Assembly (NCBI GenBank): GCA_934555855.1
Contig: CAKTFL010000080.1
Coordinates: forward strand, 1-8,269
Length of the DNA: 8,269 nucleotides
Source of the DNA: an uncultured Sphingomonas sp.
Lineage (GTDB): Bacteria > Pseudomonadota > Alphaproteobacteria > Sphingomonadales > Sphingomonadaceae
Direction: 5' to 3'
Below the pieces are notes generated by a model. The model had not been told where the DNA came from. It worked only from the letters and a program-made list of their open reading frames with translations, and searched no databases. The position numbers and the translations under genes are program-made. The first letter of the stretch is position 1. Each line of letters begins with the position of its first letter. Positions 1 through 6,089 of the stretch are shown here, piece after piece.

Positions 1-495
1 GTCATAAGGCGTGCGGGCGATATCACCCCTGCCCGGCGCCAGCGTCTCGAAGATCGGGTCGAGGAAGCTGAGCGTTTCCTCCCGACCGCCGATCATCATG
101 CAATAGCCGCGCTCCAGGCCCCATACGCCGCCGGACGTGCCGACGTCGACATAGTCGACCTCCTGCTCGCGAAGCTTCTTGGCGCGGCGGATATCGTCCT
201 TGTAGAAGCTGTTGCCGCCGTCGATCACGATATCGCCCGGCCTGGCGTGGCTGGCGATCGCGTCGATCGTGCTTTCGGTGATCTCGCCGGCGGGCAGCAT
301 CACCCACCAGATGGCGCGGCTGTCGAGCTTGCCGCGCACGTCCTCCAGGGAGCTGGCGGGCTCTGCGCCTTCTCCCGCCAGCTTGGCGACGGCCGCTTGG
401 TCGCGATCATAGGCGACCACCTGATGCCCGCCGCCGATAAGCCGACGCGCCATGTTGCCGCCCATGCGGCCGAGCCCGATCATGCCGATCTTCAT
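1..495 (-). CDS. gnd: 6-phosphogluconate dehydrogenase, decarboxylating, short NAD-type (C-terminus cut by window edge)
   Basis: Oxidises and decarboxylates 6-phosphogluconate to ribulose 5-phosphate in the cytoplasm, the last oxidative step of the pentose-phosphate pathway. The first 165 residues are present; the frame is open to the left edge. Residues 7-12 are a Rossmann GLGRMG motif. IDGGNS at 91-96 and GTSGG at 119-123, followed by VWGLERGY, form the substrate-side signature of 6PGDH and match the short (about 300-330 residue) YqeC/GntZ-like branch. The catalytic Lys/Asn segment lies outside the window. The second beta strand ends in AYDRD (Asp30) where NADP enzymes usually have Asn-Arg-Ser/Thr, which suggests NAD preference (inference). 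The start MKIGMIG is chosen because GGGAG sits 6 nt upstream and the Rossmann strand begins at once. It lies 122 nt downstream of tal on the same strand and is probably part of the tkt-tal unit, though a promoter of its own in the gap is possible. Confidence 0.95.
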   Translation of the reverse strand, partial: MKIGMIGLGRMGGNMARRLIGGGHQVVAYDRDQAAVAKLAGEGAEPASSLEDVRGKLDSRAIWWVMLPAGEITESTIDAIASHARPGDIVIDGGNSFYKDDIRRAKKLREQEVDYVDVGTSGGVWGLERGYCMMIGGREETLSFLDPIFETLAPGRGDIARTPYD

Positions 496-501
496 GCAAA
501 A

Positions 502-506
502 CTCCC
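502..506 (-). promoter_or_regulatory. Ribosome binding site of gnd
   Basis: On the minus strand GGGAG stands 6 nt before the ATG at 495. It supports this ATG over the internal methionines at codons 5 and 11, which would cut into the Rossmann fold. Confidence 0.6.
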
Positions 507-526
507 AGGGACCCTTCACCAGCCCG

Positions 527-607
527 CCATTCGTGCTGACCAGGTCGAAGTGCTGCCTATGGGTCCCGGGAAGGAAGGCAGCCCCTCGACAAGCTCAGGG
601 AGAACGG
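527..607. repeat. Inverted pair of dispersed intergenic repeats (REPIN-like) between tal and gnd
   Basis: Two 26-nt copies of one motif face each other. The copy at 582-607 reads on the plus strand with core CTCGACAAGCTCAG and ends GAACGG. The copy at 527-552 reads on the minus strand with core CTTCGACCTGGTCAG and ends GAATGG. By hand, 17 of 26 positions agree between them. Each copy agrees better (21-22 of 26) with the consensus I remember for a repeat scattered through sphingomonad intergenic regions (core TTCGACAAGCTCAG, end GAACGG). About 29 nt separate the copies. The pair fills most of the tal-gnd gap and could fold in the mRNA. It may act as a processing or stability element rather than a terminator, since no T-run follows. 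The family assignment rests on memory and was not searched. Confidence 0.5.
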
Positions 608-617
608 AAAGTTCCGC

Positions 618-1742
618 TCAGGCGGTCGCCGGTTGCTTCTGCGCGATCGACGCGAGCAGGTCGTCAAACGCCTTGGTGAAGGAGGCGACGCCTTCGCTGA
701 CCAGCGTGTCGGTCACCCCGGTCAGGTCGAGGCCCAGCCGCTCCGCCTCGGCCATGACGTGCCGGGCCTGGTCGCTGTCCGCAGTCAGGGTCGGCGCGAT
801 GGTGCCACGGTCGCGGAACGCATCCATGGTCGGCACGGGCATAGTGTTGACCGTATCGCGACCGATCAGCGTGTCGACATAGAGCGTATCCGGATACGCC
901 TTGTCCTTTGTACCCGTGGACGCCCAGAGCAGCCGCTGCGGCTGCGCGCCCTTCGCCTTCAGCGCCTGCCACCGATCCGACTTCTCGAAATCGAGGAACC
1001 ACTGGTAAGCCACCTTGGCATTGGCAATCGCCACCTTGCCGCGCAGCGCCTTGAGCGCTTCCGCTTCGGGATCGCCCTCGTCGACGCGGCGATCGATCTC
1101 CTTGTCGATGGTGCTGTCGATCCGGCTGACGAAGAAGCTGGCGACCGACGCGATCCGGTCGATGGGCTGGCCCTGGCGCACCCGCTCCTCGAGGCCGGTG
1201 GCATAAGCTTCCGCCACACGGATATAGGCGTCGAGCGCGAACAGTAGCGTGACGTTGACGTTGATCCCCTTGGCGATCGTCGCACTGATCGCCGGGCCGC
1301 CCGCGAGCGTGCCGGGGATCTTGATCATCACATTCGGTTTGTTAACCGCGTGCCACAGCTTTTCGGCCTCGGCGATCGTCGCATCGGTGTCGTCGGCGAT
1401 GTAGGGCGACACTTCGAGCGAGACATATCCGTCCTTCGCATCGAGCCGGTCGTAGACCGGGCGCAGCGTATCGGCGGCAGCCTTGATATCCTCCACCGCC
1501 TGATGCTCGTAGCGGTCGATGGTCGCGGCACCGGGATTGTCGCGGTCGAACTCGGCCATGCTCTCGTCATAGGCATCGCCATGACCCATCGCCTTTTCGA
1601 AGATCGACGGGTTGGAGGTGACGCCGGTCAGGCCGTCCTCATCGACCAGCTTCTGAAGGCCGCCTGCCTTCAGGAACTTGCGATCGACGAAATCCAGCCA
1701 TACGGCCGTGCCCGCTGCGGACAGTTCGGAAAGCTTGCTCAT
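618..1742 (-). CDS. tal: Transaldolase (long, mycobacterial/cyanobacterial-type Tal)
   Basis: Transfers a dihydroxyacetone unit from sedoheptulose 7-phosphate to glyceraldehyde 3-phosphate, giving erythrose 4-phosphate and fructose 6-phosphate (cytoplasm, non-oxidative pentose-phosphate branch). The product is 374 residues, the usual size for the long Tal subfamily. Seen: the TSNPSIFEKA signature near residues 42-51; MIKIPGT near 139-145, whose lysine (about K141) is the expected Schiff-base residue; SFFVSRID in the middle; and LWASTGTKDKAYPDT, typical of this subfamily. There is no C-terminal phosphoglucose isomerase domain, unlike the Tal-Pgi fusions of some acetic acid bacteria. An ATG at 1748 overlaps the tkt stop as ATGA, but AAGGA directly abuts it (0 nt). 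The ATG at 1742 has the same AAGGA at the proper 6-nt distance, so MSKLSEL is preferred, 2 nt after the tkt stop. The gene is co-transcribed with tkt. Function is very sure; the start is moderately sure. Confidence 0.96.
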   Translation of the reverse strand: MSKLSELSAAGTAVWLDFVDRKFLKAGGLQKLVDEDGLTGVTSNPSIFEKAMGHGDAYDESMAEFDRDNPGAATIDRYEHQAVEDIKAAADTLRPVYDRLDAKDGYVSLEVSPYIADDTDATIAEAEKLWHAVNKPNVMIKIPGTLAGGPAISATIAKGINVNVTLLFALDAYIRVAEAYATGLEERVRQGQPIDRIASVASFFVSRIDSTIDKEIDRRVDEGDPEAEALKALRGKVAIANAKVAYQWFLDFEKSDRWQALKAKGAQPQRLLWASTGTKDKAYPDTLYVDTLIGRDTVNTMPVPTMDAFRDRGTIAPTLTADSDQARHVMAEAERLGLDLTGVTDTLVSEGVASFTKAFDDLLASIAQKQPATA

Positions 1743-1744
1743 GG

Positions 1745-3850
1745 TCATTCCTTATCGGTCGAGGCAGCCTCGGCGATCAGCGCCTTGGCCTTGGCCGCGA
1801 CGTTGTCGACAGTGAAGCCATACTTGTCCTGAAGCTTTGAGATGGGAGCAGACGCACCGAAAGTCGACATGGTGACCGTGTCACCATACGTTCCGACATA
1901 GCGATGCCAACCCATCTCGCCGGCCATTTCGACCGCCAGGCGCGCGCGGGTCGCGGGCGGCAGCACTGCGTCGCGATACGCCTGGTCCTGCAACTCGAAC
2001 CGATACCAGCTCGGCATGGAGACAACCCGGCTCTTCACGCCCTCGGCAACGAGCTTCTCGTGCGCGGCGACGACCAGCGACAGCTCGGACCCGGTGCCGA
2101 TCAGGATCACGTCGGGCGTGCCCGCACTGTCCGCAAGGACATAGGCACCCTTCAGCACCCCTTCCGCCGGCGCGTACTTCTCCCGGTCGAGCGTCGGCAG
2201 CGCCTGGCGCGAGAAGATCAGCGCGGTCGGGCGGTCGGCGAACTCCAACGCCGCGCGCCACGCATAGGCGACCTCGTTGGCGTCACCCGGCCGGATCGTG
2301 TCCAGCCCCGGGATCGCACGCAGGCTGGCCAGATGCTCGATCGGCTGGTGGGTCGGCCCATCCTCGCCGACGCCGATCGAGTCGTGGGTGAACACCCAGA
2401 CGCTCGCCAGCTCCATGATCGCCGACAGCCGGATCGGCGGGCGCATGTAGTCGGCGAAGACCAGGAAGGTCGAGCCGTAGCCGCGGACATGGCTGAGCGT
2501 CATGCCGTTCACGACCGCGCCCATGCCGTGCTCGCGCACGCCGAAGTGGAAGTTCTGGCCGGCGTAATTGCCCGGCTCGAACGACGCGGCGCCCTTGATG
2601 TCGGTTTTGGTCGAGGGCGACAGGTCGGCCGAGCCGCCGATCAGCCACGGCACCCGCTTGGCGAGCGCGTTCAGCACCTTGCCGCCGGAGTCGCGGCTGG
2701 CGAGGCCCTTGGCGTCGGCCGGGAAGACCGGCACGTCCACGTCCCACCCCTCGGGCAGCTTGTCGCGGAGCATCAGGTCCAGCTCCGCCGCAAGATCGGG
2801 ATGCGCGTCCCGATAGCGGACCAGCATCGCGTCCCATTCCTCGCGCGCCTTGCCGCCCCTATCGCGCATCGCGGCACGGAACCCTTCACAGACCCCCTCA
2901 GGGATGTAGAAGTCCTTGTCCTCGGGCCAGCCATACGCCTTCTTGGTGGCGCGGATGTTGTCGGCGCCCAGCGGTTCGCCATGCGCCTTCTCGCTGCCCG
3001 CCTTGGGGCTGCCCCAGCCGATCACAGAATGGACGACGATAAAGGTCGGCTTGTCCTCGCACGCCTTGAAACTGTCGAGCGCCGCTGTGAGCGCGCCGAC
3101 GTCGTTGGCGTCGTCGACATGGATGACGTTCCAGCCGTAAGCCTGGAACCGCTTGCCGACATCCTCGGTGAAGGCGAGTTCGGTTTCGCCCTCGATGGAG
3201 ATGTGATTGCTGTCGTACAGCCAGCACAGGTTGGACAGCTTCAGGTGCCCGGCCAGGCTCGCCGCCTCGGACGCCACGCCCTCCATCATGTCGCCGTCGC
3301 CGCACAGGACGTAGACGTCGTGGTCGAAGATCGGAAAGCCGTCCCTGTTGTAGCGCGCGGCCAGCCAGCGCTCCGCCATCGCCATGCCGACCGAGTTGCC
3401 GCAGCCCGCGCCCAGCGGGCCGGTGGTCGTCTCGACGCCGGTGGTGTGGCGATATTCCGGATGGCCGGGCGTCTTGGACGACAGCTGGCGAAAGCCCTTG
3501 ATGTCGTCGAGGCTGACCGCCTCCTCACCCGTCTTGTTGCCGTCCGCGTCGATTTCCTCGATCCCGGCCAGGTGGATCAGGCTGTAGAGCAGCATGGACG
3601 CATGGCCCACCGACAGCACGAAGCGGTCGCGATTGGGCCAGTCAGGGCGGGTCGCATCGTAGCGCAGGAAGCGGGTCCAGATCGTGTGCCCAACCGGCGC
3701 CAGCGCCATGGGCGTGCCGGGATGGCCCGAATTGGCGGCCTGCACCGCATCCATGCTGAGCGTCCGGATCGTGTCGATGGCCAGCCGTTCGGGGCTGCCG
3801 TCCTCGTGCACCGCATCGGCGGCAGGCGTCGTGGTCTGGTTTTCGGCCAT
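1745..3850 (-). CDS. tkt: Transketolase
   Basis: Thiamine-diphosphate enzyme moving two-carbon units between ketoses and aldoses (xylulose 5-phosphate, ribose 5-phosphate, erythrose 4-phosphate) in the cytoplasm. It has 701 residues, slightly longer than the usual 660-670 because of a polar N-terminal extension of about 20 residues. N-terminal pyrimidine-partner domain: NSGHPGTPM (His43), SVGHASMLLYS (His83), GPLGAGCGNSVGMAMAE, and the ThDP/Mg motif from GDGD at 184 to Asn215 (YDSNHIS). Middle domain: GGSADLSPST near 405-414, HFGVREHGMG with catalytic Glu440, and FTHDSIGVGEDGPTHQP at 487-503. A C-terminal transketolase domain follows. The start is the ATG after which the polar extension begins; its upstream GAGG is about 11 nt away, so the ribosome site is weak and a slightly different start cannot be excluded. 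It is 127 nt downstream of rpiA and 2 nt upstream of tal. A LacI-type palindrome lies about 108 nt before its start. Confidence 0.97.
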   Translation of the reverse strand: MAENQTTTPAADAVHEDGSPERLAIDTIRTLSMDAVQAANSGHPGTPMALAPVGHTIWTRFLRYDATRPDWPNRDRFVLSVGHASMLLYSLIHLAGIEEIDADGNKTGEEAVSLDDIKGFRQLSSKTPGHPEYRHTTGVETTTGPLGAGCGNSVGMAMAERWLAARYNRDGFPIFDHDVYVLCGDGDMMEGVASEAASLAGHLKLSNLCWLYDSNHISIEGETELAFTEDVGKRFQAYGWNVIHVDDANDVGALTAALDSFKACEDKPTFIVVHSVIGWGSPKAGSEKAHGEPLGADNIRATKKAYGWPEDKDFYIPEGVCEGFRAAMRDRGGKAREEWDAMLVRYRDAHPDLAAELDLMLRDKLPEGWDVDVPVFPADAKGLASRDSGGKVLNALAKRVPWLIGGSADLSPSTKTDIKGAASFEPGNYAGQNFHFGVREHGMGAVVNGMTLSHVRGYGSTFLVFADYMRPPIRLSAIMELASVWVFTHDSIGVGEDGPTHQPIEHLASLRAIPGLDTIRPGDANEVAYAWRAALEFADRPTALIFSRQALPTLDREKYAPAEGVLKGAYVLADSAGTPDVILIGTGSELSLVVAAHEKLVAEGVKSRVVSMPSWYRFELQDQAYRDAVLPPATRARLAVEMAGEMGWHRYVGTYGDTVTMSTFGASAPISKLQDKYGFTVDNVAAKAKALIAEAASTDKE
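1749..1753 (-). promoter_or_regulatory. Ribosome binding site of tal, inside the 3' end of tkt
   Basis: AAGGA on the minus strand lies within the last codons of tkt. It is 6 nt from the ATG at 1742 and 0 nt from the ATG at 1748. This spacing decides for the downstream start, and its place inside tkt implies translational coupling of transketolase and transaldolase. Confidence 0.6.
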
Positions 3851-3957
3851 GGGAAGAAAAGCCTCGCTTTCGTTTTCCCGAACGCGTGCGCGCCCGTTTC
3901 AGTTGCCTCTCGACGGCGGTCTTACGCGCTGGTGCGCGGGGCGGCAACGGCTCAGCT

Positions 3958-3969
3958 GTTAGCGCTAAC
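3958..3969. promoter_or_regulatory. Putative LacI-family operator in the rpiA-tkt intergenic region
   Basis: GTTAGCGCTAAC is a perfect 12-bp palindrome with a central CG, the form recognised by LacI/GalR-family repressors (established for the family). It begins 8 nt past the rpiA stop and lies about 108 nt upstream of tkt, reading leftward. On the minus strand a weak -10-like GATACT (3977-3972) lies just before it, so a bound repressor would cover the start of a transcript leading into tkt-tal-gnd. No good -35 is visible. By context the regulator could be a gluconate or sugar-phosphate responsive LacI protein (inference); no such gene is in the window. The rest of the 127-nt gap (3851-3977) shows no gene and no terminator with a T-run. 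Confidence 0.5.
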
Positions 3970-3977
3970 GGAGTATC

Positions 3978-4664
3978 CTAAGTGGTTGGAAGTGCTGGCT
4001 CCATCCGGGTAACGATGCCATCGCCGGCCACATAGGCGGCATCAATCTCGCTCAGGAACAGACCGTGTCCCACCACGCCCGGCACCGAATCGAGCGCCGA
4101 CGCCAACCGGGCGGGATCGGCGTCCCTCATGCCCAAAGCATCGAGGATGATGTTGCCGCCGTCCGTCCGAAACGGCGCGTCCTCGCCGCCGCCGATCACC
4201 GGTTGCAGGCCGAGCCGAACCAGGGCGCTCGCCACAAAGCTGCGGGCGAAGGGCAGCACTTCCACCGGCAGCTTTGCCGCGCCGAGCCGCTCGACGCGCT
4301 TGGGCGCGTCCGCGATCGCGATCATGCGCCGGGATGCGGCCGCCACGATCTTTTCGCGCACCATCGCCCCACCCGCGCCCTTTATCGCGCGGCACGCCGG
4401 GTCGATCTCGTCCACCCCGTCGATGGTCAGGTCCAGCCGCGCGACATCGGCAAAGTCGCGCACGGGCAGGCCGAGCGACCGGGCCAGCGCCGCGCTGGCA
4501 TCGGAGGTGGCGACCGTGTCGATCCGCAACCCCTGCCCGGCCCGTTCGCCGAGCAGCCGGATGGCGTGCGCCGCGGTGGAGCCCGTACCGAGCCCCACCA
4601 ACATGCCCGCCTGTACCTCGTTTACCGCCGCTTCGGCGGCCGCCCGCTTATCGTCGTCCCGCAT
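3978..4664 (-). CDS. rpiA: Ribose-5-phosphate isomerase A
   Basis: Interconverts ribose 5-phosphate and ribulose 5-phosphate in the cytoplasm, linking the oxidative and non-oxidative pentose-phosphate branches. The 228 residues are normal for RpiA. Seen: the phosphate-binding GLGTGSTA loop at 24-31; TSDASAALA near 53-61 corresponding to the second phosphate/sugar loop; LTIDGVDEID at 79-88 with Asp82 and Asp85; and KGAGGAMVREKIV at 95-107 with Lys95 and Glu104. The last two match the catalytic Lys94/Glu103 of the E. coli enzyme with a one-residue shift. IADAPKRVERLG and GGNIILDALG follow as expected. The ATG at 4664 has no strong Shine-Dalgarno (CAGG only 3-4 nt away), so the start is chosen mainly on family length. 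It is the first gene of a same-strand run with tkt, tal and gnd, and divergent from the efflux operon. Whether it shares a transcript with tkt is open because a putative operator separates them. Confidence 0.96.
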   Translation of the reverse strand: MRDDDKRAAAEAAVNEVQAGMLVGLGTGSTAAHAIRLLGERAGQGLRIDTVATSDASAALARSLGLPVRDFADVARLDLTIDGVDEIDPACRAIKGAGGAMVREKIVAAASRRMIAIADAPKRVERLGAAKLPVEVLPFARSFVASALVRLGLQPVIGGGEDAPFRTDGGNIILDALGMRDADPARLASALDSVPGVVGHGLFLSEIDAAYVAGDGIVTRMEPALPTT

Positions 4665-4814
4665 GGGCCTGAAACGTCCAGCCGCTCGTTAGGGGCCAAC
4701 GTCCGGAAGTCCTCGCAAAATATAGGTCAGTGTTTGCAACCCATCATGGCTTGGTGCATGTCGCGGTCAGCGGGCGCCGGCCCATTTAACCTTTGTTAGC
4801 GGGCAGGAGCGCCG
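4665..4814. other. Divergent intergenic region between rpiA and the efflux operon
   Basis: These 150 nt must carry the 5' signals of both directions. Visible pieces: an imperfect operator-like inverted repeat GCAAA-N13-TTTGC (4715-4737); an A/T stretch whose minus strand reads TATATT (4724-4719), a possible -10 for rpiA but with only a poor -35 (ATGATG) 17 nt away; a short G/C hairpin GGGC-GCCG-GCCC (4772-4783); and TAACCTTTGTTA (4787-4798), a small inverted repeat just before the efflux ribosome site. An ATG at 4746 is in frame with the adaptor gene but is stopped by TAG at 4797, so it cannot be its start. I could not identify a convincing promoter for either direction. Confidence 0.4.
4805..4809 (+). 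promoter_or_regulatory. Ribosome binding site selecting a TTG start for the adaptor gene
   Basis: AGGAG lies 5 nt before TTG at 4815. No in-frame ATG or GTG is usable upstream because of the TAG at 4797, and a second TTG at 4821 would sit 11 nt from the site. The TTG at 4815 is therefore the best start. Confidence 0.7.
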
Positions 4815-6083
4815 TTGCCGTTGTTCACCTCTCCTCGCCGCCATCCTGTGGCTCTAACGTTCGCGGCTACCATCCTGCTGACTGCTTGCGGCGGCGGTGA
4901 CCAGGCCGCGCAAAAGGGCGGCGGACGCGCGGGCCAGCCGGGACAGGGCACGCCCGAGGTCGGTTTCGTCGTGGTTCATCCGTCCGACGCCGCGCTGACC
5001 ACCGAACTGGCCGGGCGCACCAGCGCCTTTGAAAGCTCGGATGTTCGCCCGCAGGTGTCGGGAATCATCCGCCGCCGCTTCTTCACCGAAGGATCGATCG
5101 TCCGGCGGGGACAGCCGCTCTATGAGATCGATCCCCGCGTTTACCGCGCGGCAGTGAACGAGGCTAGCGCCAACCTGCAAAGCGCGCAGGCCAATGCGGA
5201 GGCGACGCGCATCCAGGCCGAGCGCTTCCGCCCGCTTGCGGAGATCGAGGCCGTCTCTCGCCAGGAATATACCAACGCGGTCGCCCAGGCGCGCCAGGCG
5301 CGGGCATCGGTGGCGCAGACGGGCGCTCAGCTCCAGACCGCGCAGGTCAACCTGGGCTTTACCACCGTCCCCGCGCCGATCACCGGCAAGATTGGGCGTT
5401 CGCTGTTCACCGTCGGCGCGCTGGTCCAGGCGAGCCAGACCGATCCCCTGGCGCAGATCCAGCGGCTCGACCCCATGTTCGTCGACATTCAGCAATCGGC
5501 AAACGACCTGCTGTCGCTCCGCCGCTCGCTGAGCGGCAGCGGCCTGGTGCCGGCGCGCGCGACCGTGCGCCTGAAGCTGGGCGACGGCAGCGATTATCCC
5601 CATACCGGCACCGTGGAGTTCACCGAGGCCGTGGTCGATCCGGCCACCGGCACCGTAACGCTCCGTGCGCGGTTCCCCAACCCGGAGGGGCTGCTGCTGC
5701 CCGGCATGTTCGTGCGGGCGACCTTTGCGCAGGCGATCGACACCGGCGCTTTCCTCATCCCGCAGCCCGCCGTGACCCGCGATCCGAAGGGGACCGCGAC
5801 CGTTATGGTGGTCGGGCAAGGCAACAAGGCCGTCCAGCGCACCGTTACCGCCGAGCGTACCCAGGGAGGGTCATGGGTCGTGACGGGCGGACTTCGCGAC
5901 GGCGACCGGATCATCGTGCAGGGCCTGAGCAAGCTGCGCCCCGGCCAGTCGATCAAGCCGGTCCCCGCCAACACGCCCGAACGCATCGGCCCGCCTCAAC
6001 AGGGCGAGAATGGCAGCGGTGCGGGCGGCCAGGGCGGCGCCACGCGGGGCGGCCAGTCCGGCGGCCAGAGCAAGGCCGGCTGA
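4815..6083 (+). CDS. RND efflux periplasmic adaptor lipoprotein (AcrA/MexA family)
   Basis: Inner-membrane-anchored periplasmic adaptor that joins an RND pump to an outer-membrane channel. It has 422 residues from a TTG start. A short basic N-terminus (PRRH) and hydrophobic segment end in the lipobox LTAC, predicting cleavage before Cys25 and lipidation. Domains in order: first lipoyl half around 78-106 (VRPQVSGIIRRRFFTEGS, then LYEIDP); alpha-helical hairpin about 107-175, rich in Ala, Gln and Arg; second lipoyl half about 176-205 (PAPITGKIGRSLFTVGALV); beta-barrel from about 206 (IQRLDPMFVDIQQSANDLL, close to the AcrA equivalent); and a membrane-proximal domain up to about 385. The tail 397-422 is low-complexity Gly/Gln/Ser and probably disordered, longer than usual. 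It ends 6 nt before the pump gene, so the two form an operon. Family is very sure; the transported compounds cannot be told from sequence. Confidence 0.95.
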   Translation: MPLFTSPRRHPVALTFAATILLTACGGGDQAAQKGGGRAGQPGQGTPEVGFVVVHPSDAALTTELAGRTSAFESSDVRPQVSGIIRRRFFTEGSIVRRGQPLYEIDPRVYRAAVNEASANLQSAQANAEATRIQAERFRPLAEIEAVSRQEYTNAVAQARQARASVAQTGAQLQTAQVNLGFTTVPAPITGKIGRSLFTVGALVQASQTDPLAQIQRLDPMFVDIQQSANDLLSLRRSLSGSGLVPARATVRLKLGDGSDYPHTGTVEFTEAVVDPATGTVTLRARFPNPEGLLLPGMFVRATFAQAIDTGAFLIPQPAVTRDPKGTATVMVVGQGNKAVQRTVTAERTQGGSWVVTGGLRDGDRIIVQGLSKLRPGQSIKPVPANTPERIGPPQQGENGSGAGGQGGATRGGQSGGQSKAG

Positions 6084-6089
6084 CGAGCG

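Noticed and set aside
555..575. G/C-rich stretch in the tal-gnd gap considered as an intrinsic terminator
   Set aside because: GGGTCCCGGG can pair locally, but the stem is very short with no usable loop and no T-run follows on either strand.
247..882. Plus-strand open frame spanning the tal-gnd gap
   Set aside because: It overlaps the antisense of both gnd and tal, runs through the dispersed repeats, and has no recognisable domain or ribosome site.
1904..4012. A 702-codon plus-strand open frame opposite transketolase
   Set aside because: Its product is Arg/His/Gly-rich with no recognisable domain, and it lies exactly antisense to tkt, whose motifs are all intact. Such long antisense frames are expected in GC-rich genes with strong third-position bias.
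4746..4799. Possible 17-codon leader peptide upstream of the adaptor gene
   Set aside because: It has no Shine-Dalgarno and no meaningful codon run, and the small hairpin after it is not paired with alternatives that would suggest attenuation. Its stop codon is useful only for fixing the adaptor start.
4786..4799. TTTAACCTTTGTTAG considered as a CtrA box or second LacI operator
   Set aside because: It does not fit TTAA-N7-TTAA and lacks the central CG of LacI sites; the arms are only 4 nt.
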